Shown here piece after piece: positions 7,421 through 15,963 of a stretch of DNA of 34,149 nt. The notes beneath the pieces are model-generated. The model was given only the letters and a program-made list of their open reading frames with translations, made no database searches and was not told where the DNA came from. How positions within the stretch are numbered: position 1 is the first letter of the stretch; each line of letters starts with the position of its first letter. Source of the DNA: SAR86 cluster bacterium (GTDB taxonomy: Bacteria; Pseudomonadota; Gammaproteobacteria; Magnimaribacterales; D2472); assembly GCA_016779285.1 (NCBI GenBank), contig JADHNV010000001.1, positions 1 through 34,149 of the forward strand, written 5' to 3'. The position numbers and the translations under genes were made by a program.

Positions 7421-8728
7421 CTATCCAAAGTGTTCTGCATGAAAATCTTGAATGTCTGGATCAACTAAAGCATCTCTAACTTTAAGTTCTCTATATAAAT
7501 TCAAGGAGTCCAAAGTTTTGCATCTACTAAGTGCAACATATGCTTGACCGGTAGCAAAAGCTCCATCCCCAAGATCAACAGAGCAACTTTCAAGGGTTAA
7601 ACCTTGAGCCTTATGAATAGTAACTGCCCACCCTAATTTCAGTGGAAATTGCTTAAAAGATGAAACAACCTCTTCTTCCATTTCATCATTAAATTCATCA
7701 TAGACATACCTAACTTTATTCCATTCTTCTCTCTTAACCTTATGTACCTCTGTGCCAACTTTTACTTTGATAACTTTCTTGTTTTTATCTGAGCAATCTA
7801 TCACAACCCCAATTGTTCCATTTACCCATCTTCCATCAGGATCATTTTTGATAAACATGACTTTGGCACCTTCTTTAACGCGAAGTTCTCTAGGGGCCGG
7901 CAGATCATTTTCATTGAGTTCACCTTGCTCTTTTGATTTTGCAGCAGTAGCTGGACCATCTATCAAATTTAACATCTCCTCATTAATTTGTTCGGCACGA
8001 TATTTTCTTGAGGTAATAATTAATGAAGATTCAGTATTAAATTCAGGATTATGGCAGGTCTGATTAATTTTCTTGATCGAGGCTTCAAGGTTCTGACCAA
8101 GTCGAACATTATTTAGTAAATCATAAAACTCTTTATCATCTTGTTGTCTGAAGGAGCTCTCCAATTCAAAAAAAGATGGCTTTTTAATGGCTTTAAAATT
8201 ATCTGCACTAAAAAAATATACTGATTCATATCTTTCAAAAATTGCAGTTTCCTCATTCTCTTTAACTACCGGAGGTAACTGAAATAAATCACCGCAAGCA
8301 AGGACATGTATTCCACCAAATGGCTTAGATGAATTGCGATGTATTTGAAGAGTTTCTGAAATAGCATCAAGCATTGGTGCTCGCACCATAGAAATTTCAT
8401 CAATAATTAGTAACTCAAGGTTTTTTAATAATTTTTTAAAACGCGGATCCTTTGATTCTTGAATAACCGGAAAGGTATCAAAGCCAATTCTAAATGCTGA
8501 ATTAATAGTGCTCCCCCCAATATTCAATGCCGCAACTCCCGTTGGAGCAACAACCATTTTTTTAAGTAAGCACTCATCTTTAACTCTCTCTATCAGAGTT
8601 GTTTTACCAGTTCCGGCTGCGCCAGTTAAATAAATAAAATGCTGAGTATCTTCATCTAGCAACTCTAAGATATCATCAAGCGTATTTTCGAATGCAGAGA
8701 CAGGATTTTCTGAATTTAGTCGGCTCAT
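7421..8728 (-). CDS. PIF1/RecD-like superfamily 1B DNA helicase
   Basis: This 435-residue protein has the SF1B helicase layout. It shows Walker A GAAGTGKT at 36-43, motif Ia APTGVAALN near 61-69, Walker B LLIIDEIS near 107-113, motif III GDLFQLPP at 146-153, an SSFRQQ motif IV-like element, and the C-terminal TIHKAQGLT ... AYVALSRC motifs of PIF1/RecD 2B domains. PIF1-like enzymes unwind DNA 5' to 3', often at G-quadruplexes or stalled forks. It lacks nuclease or zinc domains and is a minimal stand-alone helicase. Its upstream region holds a small AT palindrome and tRNA-Ser. Bacterial homologues are mostly uncharacterised. Confidence 0.85.
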   Translation of the reverse strand: MSRLNSENPVSAFENTLDDILELLDEDTQHFIYLTGAAGTGKTTLIERVKDECLLKKMVVAPTGVAALNIGGSTINSAFRIGFDTFPVIQESKDPRFKKLLKNLELLIIDEISMVRAPMLDAISETLQIHRNSSKPFGGIHVLACGDLFQLPPVVKENEETAIFERYESVYFFSADNFKAIKKPSFFELESSFRQQDDKEFYDLLNNVRLGQNLEASIKKINQTCHNPEFNTESSLIITSRKYRAEQINEEMLNLIDGPATAAKSKEQGELNENDLPAPRELRVKEGAKVMFIKNDPDGRWVNGTIGVVIDCSDKNKKVIKVKVGTEVHKVKREEWNKVRYVYDEFNDEMEEEVVSSFKQFPLKLGWAVTIHKAQGLTLESCSVDLGDGAFATGQAYVALSRCKTLDSLNLYRELKVRDALVDPDIQDFHAEHFG

Positions 8729-8833
8729 GCAATTGAAAGAATAAGAGAATGTATTAAAAGATTTTAACAGCTACTCTGCTATTTAATAAATAGAAAGCCT
8801 GAAAGGGTTTAAATTGATAAGGTTTGAAAGTGC

Positions 8834-8924
8834 TGGCGGAGAGTGAGGGATTCGAACCCTCGATACAGTATACCCATATACCTCCTTAGCAGGGAGGCGC
8901 TTTCGACCACTCAGCCAACTCTCC
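8834..8924 (-). tRNA. tRNA-Ser (anticodon GCU)
   Basis: The minus strand folds as a class II tRNA of 91 bases including an encoded CCA (8834-8836). The acceptor arms GGAGAGT and ACTCTCC pair perfectly, with discriminator G. The anticodon arm is CCTCC/GGAGG with loop CTGCTAA, giving anticodon GCU, which reads AGC and AGU. A long variable arm and the GGTTCGAATCC T-arm are present, as expected for serine tRNA. A TATAAT -10 box lies just upstream. Confidence 0.97.
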
Positions 8925-8939
8925 GATTTTCGAACAGGA

Positions 8940-8967
8940 ATTATAACGCTTTAAAACGATAAAATAA
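8940..8967 (-). promoter_or_regulatory. Promoter for tRNA-Ser
   Basis: On the minus strand a perfect TATAAT (8940-8945) lies 15 bases before the tRNA 5' end. A weak TTATTT -35 (8962-8967) is 16 bases further upstream, next to the dihydroorotase stop. The tRNA thus probably has its own promoter as well as any read-through from the operon. Confidence 0.5.
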
Positions 8968-8969
8968 TG

Positions 8970-10304
8970 CTATCTATCAAATTCAATTTGCATACCGAAT
9001 GGTAAATTATCACTTATCTTTCCATTTTGAAAAGCAATATTGCCATTGACAATAGTCATAAATATAGAGGATTTAAAACTGTGTCCTTCAAACGGTGACC
9101 ATCCACACTTATATAAAATATTTTCTTTCGAAACTTCATAGGGCTTTTCATGATCTATAACAGCTAAATCAGCAAAATATCCTTCTCTGATAAAACCCCT
9201 ATCTTTTACCTGAAATCTCTTTGCTATGTTATGACTTGTTTTTTCAACAATGGTTTCAAGCGAAAGAATGTCTTGATGATAGAAATCTAAAAGTATTTGA
9301 AGGCCGTGTTGAACCAATGGCAGACCCGCTGGAGCTTCAGTATAGGCCTTGCTTTTTTCCTCCCATGTATGAGGAGCATGATCCGTTGCAATAATATCGA
9401 TTTTATTATCTAAGAGAGCTTTGATAAGCGCCTGTCTATCTGATTCTTGTTTAATCGATGGGTTACACTTAATTTGATTGCCTAGCTGGGCATAATATGA
9501 GTCATTAAAATACATATGATGAACACATACTTCCGCAGTTATTTTCTTTTGATCTGCTTCGCCTGCATCAAATAATTGCATTTCTTTTTCAGTGGTTAAA
9601 TGAAACACATGAAGATCTGCATCGTATTTCTTGGCTAAGCTTACGGCCAGAGAACTCGAGATATAACAGCTGTCAACATCCCGAATTAAATGATGATGCT
9701 CAGGCGAAACCCCTTCACCATATTTTTCATGAAACAATTGTTCATTTTTTTCAACTGTTTTTTGATCTTCACAATGAGTTACAACTATCAATGGAGAATA
9801 ATTAAAAATATCGTCCAATGCGTTCAAATCATCAACTAGCATGTGGCCAGTTGAAGCGCCCATAAAAACTTTTAAACCTGCAGCTTGGTGAATATCTACT
9901 TTTTTAATTTCTTCGATATTAGTATTGCTTGCTCCAAGATGAAATGAATAATTAGAAACAGATTTCGTGCTAGCTAACTGAAACTTTTTTGTTAAATTCT
10001 CATTGGTTGTAGTCGTTGGATTAACGTTAGGCATTTCAAAATAACTGGTAACACCTCCCGCAAGACCAGCTTTTGATTCTGTTGCGATCTCACCTTTATG
10101 GGTTAAACCAGGTTCTCTGAAATGCACCTGATCATCAATTAGCCCTGGGATTACATACTTTCCCATGAGGTCAACTATACTTTTTGTTTCTGCATCTATG
10201 GAAGAAGCAATTTTTTCAATTCTGTTTCCTTTTATAGCTATGTCTGATGCAAAGATTTGCCCCTCATTAACCAAAGTCCCGTTTTTTAAAATTAAGTCGT
10301 ACAT
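8970..10304 (-). CDS. pyrC: Dihydroorotase, Bacteroidetes-like COG0044 type
   Basis: This 444-residue cytosolic amidohydrolase should convert carbamoyl-aspartate to dihydroorotate in pyrimidine synthesis. Visible features: the metal-binding segment DDQVHFREPG at 57-66, the probable carboxylated lysine Lys145 (GLKVFMGASTG), His177 (THCED), His235 (HLTTEK) and the TDHAPH motif with Asp308. The usual His-x-His of the first metal motif reads Gln59-Val-His61. From memory, this Gln-Val-His form and the HTWEEK segment are typical of Bacteroidetes dihydroorotases, not the short class II PyrC of most gammaproteobacteria. The ATG shares one base with the lysC stop (TAATG), with AGGAG four bases upstream. 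It ends the six-gene operon. Another cyclic amidohydrolase (hydantoinase or allantoinase) is a less likely reading. Confidence 0.85.
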   Translation of the reverse strand: MYDLILKNGTLVNEGQIFASDIAIKGNRIEKIASSIDAETKSIVDLMGKYVIPGLIDDQVHFREPGLTHKGEIATESKAGLAGGVTSYFEMPNVNPTTTTNENLTKKFQLASTKSVSNYSFHLGASNTNIEEIKKVDIHQAAGLKVFMGASTGHMLVDDLNALDDIFNYSPLIVVTHCEDQKTVEKNEQLFHEKYGEGVSPEHHHLIRDVDSCYISSSLAVSLAKKYDADLHVFHLTTEKEMQLFDAGEADQKKITAEVCVHHMYFNDSYYAQLGNQIKCNPSIKQESDRQALIKALLDNKIDIIATDHAPHTWEEKSKAYTEAPAGLPLVQHGLQILLDFYHQDILSLETIVEKTSHNIAKRFQVKDRGFIREGYFADLAVIDHEKPYEVSKENILYKCGWSPFEGHSFKSSIFMTIVNGNIAFQNGKISDNLPFGMQIEFDR

Positions 10305-11518
10305 TAGTCTCCTAAATTAAATGCTGCATGCAAAGTTTTGACTGCCTCTTCAAGTTGGTGGCCTGAAATGACAATTGTAATTTTAATTTCTGATGTGCTA
10401 ATCATTTGAATATTGATTCCTGCATCTGCCAAAGCATCAAATGCAGTGCTAGCTATTCCAGCATGCGAACGCATACCCACTCCTACCAAAGAAACTTTAC
10501 CTATCCCCTCGTCAATGATTAATTCGTCATATGAGATACCCTGCATTTTTTTTGTTAAAACTGACTCGACCTCAGCTCTGTCAGAATTACTAACTGTGAA
10601 AGTGAAATCTGTTTTTCCGGAAACACTCACATTTTGAACAATGACGTCCACCTCAATACCTGCATCACTGACAGGGCTTAAAATACCAGATGCAATACCA
10701 GGAGTATCAACAACTCCATGCAAGGTAAATTTTGTCTGATCTTTTTGAGAAGCAATACCTGTAATTACAGCATCTTCCATTCCCTCTTCCTCCTGTAAAA
10801 TAAGTGTCCCTGAGCCTGAATCAAAGCTTGATAAAACTCTAACTAAAACCTTGTATTTATTCGCAAACTCTACAGCGCGTATCTGCATAACTTTAGCACC
10901 CTGACCAGCTAGCTCCAACATTTCTTCTATATTGATAGAATCAAGTTTTTTTGCATTGGGCACAATTCTTGGATCTGTTGTATAAATGCCATCAACATCA
11001 GTGTAAATATCACATCGCTTAGATTTAATTGCAGCAGCGATGGCCACTGCAGTGGTGTCACTACCTCCTCTTCCCATAGTAGTGGTATCACCCTCACTGG
11101 TGACTCCTTGAAATCCTGTAATAATTGGAATATACCCATCTTCAATGGTTTTAAAAATTATATCCTTATCAAGTTCAAGAATTTTTGCTCTAGAAAAATT
11201 TGAGGTTGTCTTCATGCCAAACTGAGCTGCAGATAGTGATTTAGCTTTAAGGCCTAATTGATTCAAGGCAATAGAAACCAAGGATGCGCTCACTTGCTCA
11301 CCGGTAGAAACGAGTGCATCAAACTCTCTTTTGTTTGGCTCGGCGCCGAATGATTTAGCTAAATCAATTAAACGATTCGTCTCTCCACTCATAGCAGAAA
11401 CTACAACAACAGGTGATGCTTCGCTGCAAGCAGTCTTTATAATGTCAGCAACAGCAGAAATTCTCTCAGTTGTGCCAACTGAGGTACCGCCAAATTTTAA
11501 TACTATTGTTTCCATCAT
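10304..11518 (-). CDS. lysC: Aspartate kinase
   Basis: Aspartate kinase phosphorylates aspartate in the first step to lysine, methionine, threonine and diaminopimelate. The 404-residue protein has the amino-acid kinase domain with KFGGTS at 8-13 and the TTTMGRGGSDTTAVA nucleotide-binding loop, then two tandem ACT regulatory domains in about the last 140 residues (SQKDQTKFTLHGVVDTPG and KVSLVGVGMRSHAGIAS). The single-function, two-ACT layout matches Pseudomonas-type LysC, so feedback by lysine and/or threonine is expected. The start could be either of two adjacent ATGs (Met1 or Met2). It follows alaS by 13 bases and overlaps the dihydroorotase start by one. In Pseudomonas the next gene would be csrA; here it is dihydroorotase. 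Confidence 0.96.
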   Translation of the reverse strand: MMETIVLKFGGTSVGTTERISAVADIIKTACSEASPVVVVSAMSGETNRLIDLAKSFGAEPNKREFDALVSTGEQVSASLVSIALNQLGLKAKSLSAAQFGMKTTSNFSRAKILELDKDIIFKTIEDGYIPIITGFQGVTSEGDTTTMGRGGSDTTAVAIAAAIKSKRCDIYTDVDGIYTTDPRIVPNAKKLDSINIEEMLELAGQGAKVMQIRAVEFANKYKVLVRVLSSFDSGSGTLILQEEEGMEDAVITGIASQKDQTKFTLHGVVDTPGIASGILSPVSDAGIEVDVIVQNVSVSGKTDFTFTVSNSDRAEVESVLTKKMQGISYDELIIDEGIGKVSLVGVGMRSHAGIASTAFDALADAGINIQMISTSEIKITIVISGHQLEEAVKTLHAAFNLGD

Positions 11519-11531
11519 TGATGCTTAAAGA

Positions 11532-14102
11532 TTAAGCGATGGATTGTACGATATCAGGAATGGAATTAACAAATTCTTCAAAATTTTCCGTTATGCCTGC
11601 ACCTTGAGCAAAATCCTCACGACCACCACCTTTTCCGTTTGATGCTTTTGCGATTGCCTGAATAACTTCATGAGCGCTTAATGAGCTTTGAATATCATCT
11701 GTGATACCACAAACCATCAAAACTTTAGAGCCTTGGTGACTCAAGATTAAAATACACCTTTGCAACTGATCTTGCCTTGCATTATCAACCAACTGTCTTA
11801 AATCTTGTATATTTTGACTATCTGCCTCTATCAGGACCAAATCAAAATTATCAATCTTATGGATCGTTTCCTTAAGATCAAGCGAAGTTTTCGTTTTATT
11901 TTTCTTGCCCTTTTTTAAAGATTTATTTTCCATAACTAAATCCTGAACTTTTGAGCTTATGAGAGGGGCACCAACATTCAATATGCCTTGAACATCTTGA
12001 AGCTGGGATCTTGTCTCAAGCATTAATTCTACCGCCTTGAAGCCAGTCACAGCCTCAATTCTTCGGACTCCAGATGAGACACTGGATTCATTGATAATTG
12101 CAAACATACCTATATCTCCAGTCCTATTTACATGGGTCCCGCCGCAAAGCTCAACTGAAAAGCCTTCGCTCATAGATAAAACTCTTACCTCATCATCATA
12201 TTTCTCTCCAAACATAGCTTCAGCACCTGATGCTATTGCATGATCTAGCTTCATTAACTCTGTTTTGACTAGAGTATTTTTTAGGGTGTGTTGATTGACT
12301 AATAATTCTATTTGTTTGATTTCATCCTTAGTAACTGCTTTAGGGTGTGAAAAATCAAAACGAAGCTTTGAAGCATCTACCAGTGAGCCTTTTTGCTCAA
12401 CATGACTGCCAAGCACATGTTTTAAGGCAGCATGCATTAGGTGAGTGGCTGAATGGTTGGAAGCTGCGCTAGCTCTTTTATTGGATGCAACTGAGAGCTT
12501 TAAAGTGTCACCTATTTTCAATGAACCTTCTTCAAGAGCTATTTTATGAATAAAGATTTTTCCTTGTTTGATGCAATCTAATACCTGCCCACTTACATTG
12601 GAACCAGAAAACTCGCCTTCATCTCCAACCTGCCCTCCAGATTCTGCATAAAAAGGAGACTGATCTAAAACAAGAAAATACTCTGCACCACAAGTTACAG
12701 AATCTACTCTTAGATCATTCTCCCATAGACCCAAAACTTTTCCTTCTGCATTTAATTGGTCGTAACCCAAAAACCGAGTTTCTTCAATAGAGGATAAATC
12801 TAATTGAGTACTTTTAAATTTACTTGCTGATTTAGAATTTTTTACTTGCTCTTCCATGCATTGATTAAATCCATCTTCATCAAGCTTCAATCCCTGCTCA
12901 CGGGCAATATCTGCAGTAAGATCAAAAGGGAACCCAAATGTATCATGAAGTTTAAAAACAATATTTCCAGGAATCACATTTGAATCCATGTGAGAAATTT
13001 CTTTTTCTAAAATCTCAATTCCTTTATCCAAAGTTTCAAGAAACTGATTCTCTTCGTGATGAATGGTTTCTTCGATGTGTTTCTGATTGGCTGCTAGCAT
13101 TGGAAATGCAGATTGCATTTCTTTTACTAATGGCTCAACCAATGAATGCAAAAATGGTTCCTTGGCACCTAGCTTATATCCATGACGAATAGCTCTTCGC
13201 ATAATCCTACGAAGCACATATCCTCTTCCCTCATTAGAGGGGGTAATGCCATCGGCAATTAAAAAGCTAACGCTTCGGATGTGATCTGCAATCACTTTAT
13301 GCGATGGCTCTCCAGGAGATTGAATAGCGTTCTCAGATGCTTTAATAAGGTTAAGAAAAAGGTCTGTTTCGTAATTTGAATTAACGCCTTGCATCACGGC
13401 AGCCACTCTCTCTAACCCCATGCCGGTATCAACAGATGGCTTAGGCAATGGTGTTAATTCACCCGCAGCATCTCTATTAAACTGCATAAAAACTAGATTC
13501 CAGATTTCTACAAATCTATCTCCCTCATCGCCTGGTGATCCTGGTGGAGTGCCTTCATATTGCTCGCCATGATCATAATAAATTTCTGAGCAGGGTCCAC
13601 ATGGTCCTGTGTCCCCCATAGACCAAAAATTATCCTCTTCATCTAGTCTGACAATTCTTTTTGGATCAATGCCAATAATTGATGACCAAATTTCTGCAGC
13701 CTCGTCATCTTCCCTAAAAACAGAAATCCATAATTTTTCTTTTTCTAAATTAAGTTCATTGGTTAAAAAATTCCATGCAAGTTTAATCGCTTCCTCTTTG
13801 AAATAATCTCCAAAACTAAAATTACCTAACATCTCGAAGAATGTGTGATGCCTAAGGGTGTAACCAACATTTTCTAAATCATTATGTTTTCCACCTGCAC
13901 GGATGCATCTTTGCGTTGTGGTTGCTCTCTTATATGAACGCTTATCAGATCCTAAAAAAACATCCTTGAATTGAACCATTCCAGCATTTGTAAATAAGAG
14001 GGTGTCATCATTGGCAGGAATTAAAGGGCTGGAATCCACAACTTCATGGCCATTGTTGTTGAAGTACTCTAAAAACTTAGCTCTTAGTTCACTTGTTAAC
14101 AT
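11532..14102 (-). CDS. alaS: Alanyl-tRNA synthetase
   Basis: This 856-residue class II synthetase charges tRNA-Ala. In order it shows the catalytic core (TTTQRCIRAGGKHNDLENVG, GDTGPCGPCSEIYYDHG), the tRNA-binding RRIMRRAIRHGYKLG region, the editing domain with zinc ligands in SATHLMH and CGGTH, and the C-Ala domain ending in GKGGGREDFAQGAG. It is slightly shorter than E. coli AlaS (876); the difference seems to lie in the linker before C-Ala, where a lysine-rich segment (KKGKKNKTKT) is found. Its ATG lies 14 bases inside the end of the upstream dienelactone hydrolase gene, so the two are probably coupled. All key motifs are intact. Confidence 0.98.
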   Translation of the reverse strand: MLTSELRAKFLEYFNNNGHEVVDSSPLIPANDDTLLFTNAGMVQFKDVFLGSDKRSYKRATTTQRCIRAGGKHNDLENVGYTLRHHTFFEMLGNFSFGDYFKEEAIKLAWNFLTNELNLEKEKLWISVFREDDEAAEIWSSIIGIDPKRIVRLDEEDNFWSMGDTGPCGPCSEIYYDHGEQYEGTPPGSPGDEGDRFVEIWNLVFMQFNRDAAGELTPLPKPSVDTGMGLERVAAVMQGVNSNYETDLFLNLIKASENAIQSPGEPSHKVIADHIRSVSFLIADGITPSNEGRGYVLRRIMRRAIRHGYKLGAKEPFLHSLVEPLVKEMQSAFPMLAANQKHIEETIHHEENQFLETLDKGIEILEKEISHMDSNVIPGNIVFKLHDTFGFPFDLTADIAREQGLKLDEDGFNQCMEEQVKNSKSASKFKSTQLDLSSIEETRFLGYDQLNAEGKVLGLWENDLRVDSVTCGAEYFLVLDQSPFYAESGGQVGDEGEFSGSNVSGQVLDCIKQGKIFIHKIALEEGSLKIGDTLKLSVASNKRASAASNHSATHLMHAALKHVLGSHVEQKGSLVDASKLRFDFSHPKAVTKDEIKQIELLVNQHTLKNTLVKTELMKLDHAIASGAEAMFGEKYDDEVRVLSMSEGFSVELCGGTHVNRTGDIGMFAIINESSVSSGVRRIEAVTGFKAVELMLETRSQLQDVQGILNVGAPLISSKVQDLVMENKSLKKGKKNKTKTSLDLKETIHKIDNFDLVLIEADSQNIQDLRQLVDNARQDQLQRCILILSHQGSKVLMVCGITDDIQSSLSAHEVIQAIAKASNGKGGGREDFAQGAGITENFEEFVNSIPDIVQSIA

Positions 14103-14808
14103 TGCTAAAAACTTCCTCTAAAAAATTAGACATTGCAGCCCAGGATCTCTTATCACTATCATGATTATAAACTGTTCCCATTTCAATATCGTTAGCCATA
14201 GGATTAGTAAATGCATGATAAGTATTGCCATAGCTAATGAATTGCCAATCAGCCTTGGATTCAGTCATCTCATTTTGCAAAGCCAATATTTGATCGGAAG
14301 AAACCATGGGGTCTTTATCCCCATGCAAAACCAATAATTTTGTATTAACCTTTTGGAGAGGCTCATCCGATTGATTTAAAAGCCCATGGAAACTAACACA
14401 TCCTGAGAGCTGATATCCAGAGCGAGCAAGCTCTATAGCAGCAAGACCGCCAAAACAGAAACCTATTAATGCAATTTTTGATGGATCAACGCCATCAATG
14501 GTCTTACCAAACTCAACCGCACTTATAAGGCGTTGTCTAAATAGTTTTCTATCTTGAACGAATGGCTCTATTAAAGCCTGGTTCTCTTCAGTGCTGCTAC
14601 CGTTGATGCCGCCTCCAAAAATATCGATTGATAAAGCAGCATAGCCTAAATTATTCAGGGCGATTACTTTTCCATCTTCAAACTCAGATCTACCTTTCCA
14701 AGTGTGAGCAACAAGAACTAATGGAGCAGAATTTGAAGATTCAGGCATTGAAAAATAGCCTTCACATTCTGTTGATTGGTCATAGTAATTGACAATTCTT
14801 CCTGACAT
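14089..14808 (-). CDS. Dienelactone hydrolase family alpha/beta hydrolase
   Basis: This 239-residue cytosolic alpha/beta hydrolase has the dienelactone hydrolase signature GFCFGG at 116-121 with cysteine nucleophile Cys118. An acid in HGDKDP (Asp164 or Asp166) and the histidine of TYHAF (His198) complete the triad. The AHTWKGRSEFE segment near 35-44 is also typical of the family. No chlorocatechol genes lie nearby, and operon membership with alaS argues for a housekeeping esterase or lactonase instead of an aromatic-degradation step. It lies four bases after the gamma-carbonic anhydrase-like gene and overlaps alaS by 14 bases. The substrate is unknown. Confidence 0.88.
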   Translation of the reverse strand: MSGRIVNYYDQSTECEGYFSMPESSNSAPLVLVAHTWKGRSEFEDGKVIALNNLGYAALSIDIFGGGINGSSTEENQALIEPFVQDRKLFRQRLISAVEFGKTIDGVDPSKIALIGFCFGGLAAIELARSGYQLSGCVSFHGLLNQSDEPLQKVNTKLLVLHGDKDPMVSSDQILALQNEMTESKADWQFISYGNTYHAFTNPMANDIEMGTVYNHDSDKRSWAAMSNFLEEVFSNVNK

Positions 14809-14812
14809 AAAG

Positions 14813-15328
14813 CTAACCTAGCTCGGCCTTATACCTTTTGTAATTTTCAATATAATGATGTGCGTTTAAAGAAGGTATTGCTTGCTCTTCAGGAGTAAGT
14901 TCTTTTTTGATTTTTGCAGGAATACCAAGCACCATTGATCCATCAGGCACCTCCATGCCCTCTGTAATCAATGCTTTTGCTCCAACTATACAATTTTTAC
15001 CTATTTTAGCTCCATTTAGGATAACTGCCCCTATTCCAATAAGCGAGCCATCGCCAACTTCACATCCGTGAAGCATTGCCATGTGCCCAACCGTTACAAA
15101 CTTTCCTATTTTGCATGCAAACCCTGGGTCAGTGTGTATTACCGAGTTATCCTGAATATTTGTTCCTTCACCTAAAATAATTGGCTCATTGTCTCCCCTG
15201 AGCGTGCAATGAAACCAAATGCTTGAATCTTTTGCCATTTGTACATCTCCAATAACTGTTGCATCTGGAGCAATCCAAAAATCATCATTTTCAGTGCTTA
15301 AGCTTTTATTATTTATATCAATAATCAT
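14813..15328 (-). CDS. Gamma-carbonic anhydrase-like hexapeptide protein (YrdA type)
   Basis: This 171-residue protein is a left-handed beta-helix formed by hexapeptide repeats, as in YrdA/CaiE and Cam-like gamma-carbonic anhydrases. The three histidines that would bind zinc or iron across the trimer interface are present: His65 (NSVIHTDPG), His82 (VGHMA) and His87 (LHGC). Arg44 and Asp46 (LRGDN) and the Gln59-Asp60 pair also match the family. Bacterial YrdA homologues often show little or no carbonic anhydrase activity, so CO2 hydration is possible but not assured. It lies between the CoA pyrophosphatase and dienelactone hydrolase genes with 4-5 base gaps. Confidence 0.9.
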   Translation of the reverse strand: MIIDINNKSLSTENDDFWIAPDATVIGDVQMAKDSSIWFHCTLRGDNEPIILGEGTNIQDNSVIHTDPGFACKIGKFVTVGHMAMLHGCEVGDGSLIGIGAVILNGAKIGKNCIVGAKALITEGMEVPDGSMVLGIPAKIKKELTPEEQAIPSLNAHHYIENYKRYKAELG

Positions 15329-15333
15329 TTCAA

Positions 15334-15912
15334 TTACCCTTCTAGAATCTCTATATTCGCATCAAAACATACATTTAAAAAGTTTAATGTAATGATGGCA
15401 GTTAAGCCCCATATTTTCTGATCCTTAATATTCCAAGTTGGTACTTGCCATAAAGCTCCATCCCTTTCAATGGTTTCTCGTTGAACATTTTTTGAGTCAA
15501 GCAAAAAATCTAAGGGGACAGTAAAAATCTCTTGTATTTCCTCGTTTGGTTCTAATAATTGGGGCTGGTCAACAGTTGCTACAAAAGGATTGACCTCTAT
15601 TTTATGACGGGATATAAGATAATTTAACTTCCCTAATTGAGTGACATCTTTGCCGTTAAGACTGATTTCTTCATTGGATTCTCTCAAGGCCGTTCCAAAA
15701 AGGCTTGTGTCCATCTCATCCACTTTACCTCCGGGAAAACTGACTTCGCCCGAATGGGTTGAAAGATTATTGGAGCGTTGTGTATAAATCAATTCGGGAG
15801 ATCCAATATATTTCCCATAATTTAAAATAGCTATTAAAACTGAAGCCTGAGGACGACCACTTGGCTTTTCAGAATTATGTAAATTTAGTTTATACTTGAT
15901 CTCTTCAATCAT
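15334..15912 (-). CDS. nudL: NUDIX CoA pyrophosphatase (NudL-like)
   Basis: This 192-residue NUDIX protein belongs to the CoA pyrophosphatase group, which cleaves coenzyme A to phosphopantetheine and 3',5'-ADP. The group's own motif upstream of the Nudix box is seen (YTQRSNNLSTHSGEVSFPGG, with H53 and the FPGG loop), followed by the Nudix box GKVDEMDTSLFGTALRESNE. An aspartate replaces the first Glu of the general box, as is usual in this subfamily. It is the first gene of the six-gene minus-strand operon and lies 51 bases from a second, divergent NUDIX gene. Confidence 0.88.
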   Translation of the reverse strand: MIEEIKYKLNLHNSEKPSGRPQASVLIAILNYGKYIGSPELIYTQRSNNLSTHSGEVSFPGGKVDEMDTSLFGTALRESNEEISLNGKDVTQLGKLNYLISRHKIEVNPFVATVDQPQLLEPNEEIQEIFTVPLDFLLDSKNVQRETIERDGALWQVPTWNIKDQKIWGLTAIITLNFLNVCFDANIEILEG

Positions 15913-15952
15913 TGGGTAAGTTTAACTTCTTACGACATTTTATTCTCTAAGA

Positions 15953-15958
15953 AAGGAG
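15953..15958 (+). promoter_or_regulatory. Shine-Dalgarno that fixes the TTG start of the zinc-ribbon NUDIX gene
   Basis: AAGGAG sits five bases before the TTG at 15964. The next residues give the expected zinc-ribbon N-terminus (Tyr-Cys-Ser-Lys-Cys), so the TTG is well supported. Confidence 0.7.
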
Positions 15959-15963
15959 CACTT

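Noticed and set aside
7752..8063. 103-residue ORF opposite the PIF1-like helicase gene
   Set aside because: The helicase frame holds all motifs; this is its shadow.
14089..14808. Dienelactone hydrolase as evidence of a chlorocatechol pathway
   Set aside because: No catechol dioxygenase, cycloisomerase or maleylacetate reductase lies nearby, and the gene is embedded in a housekeeping operon.
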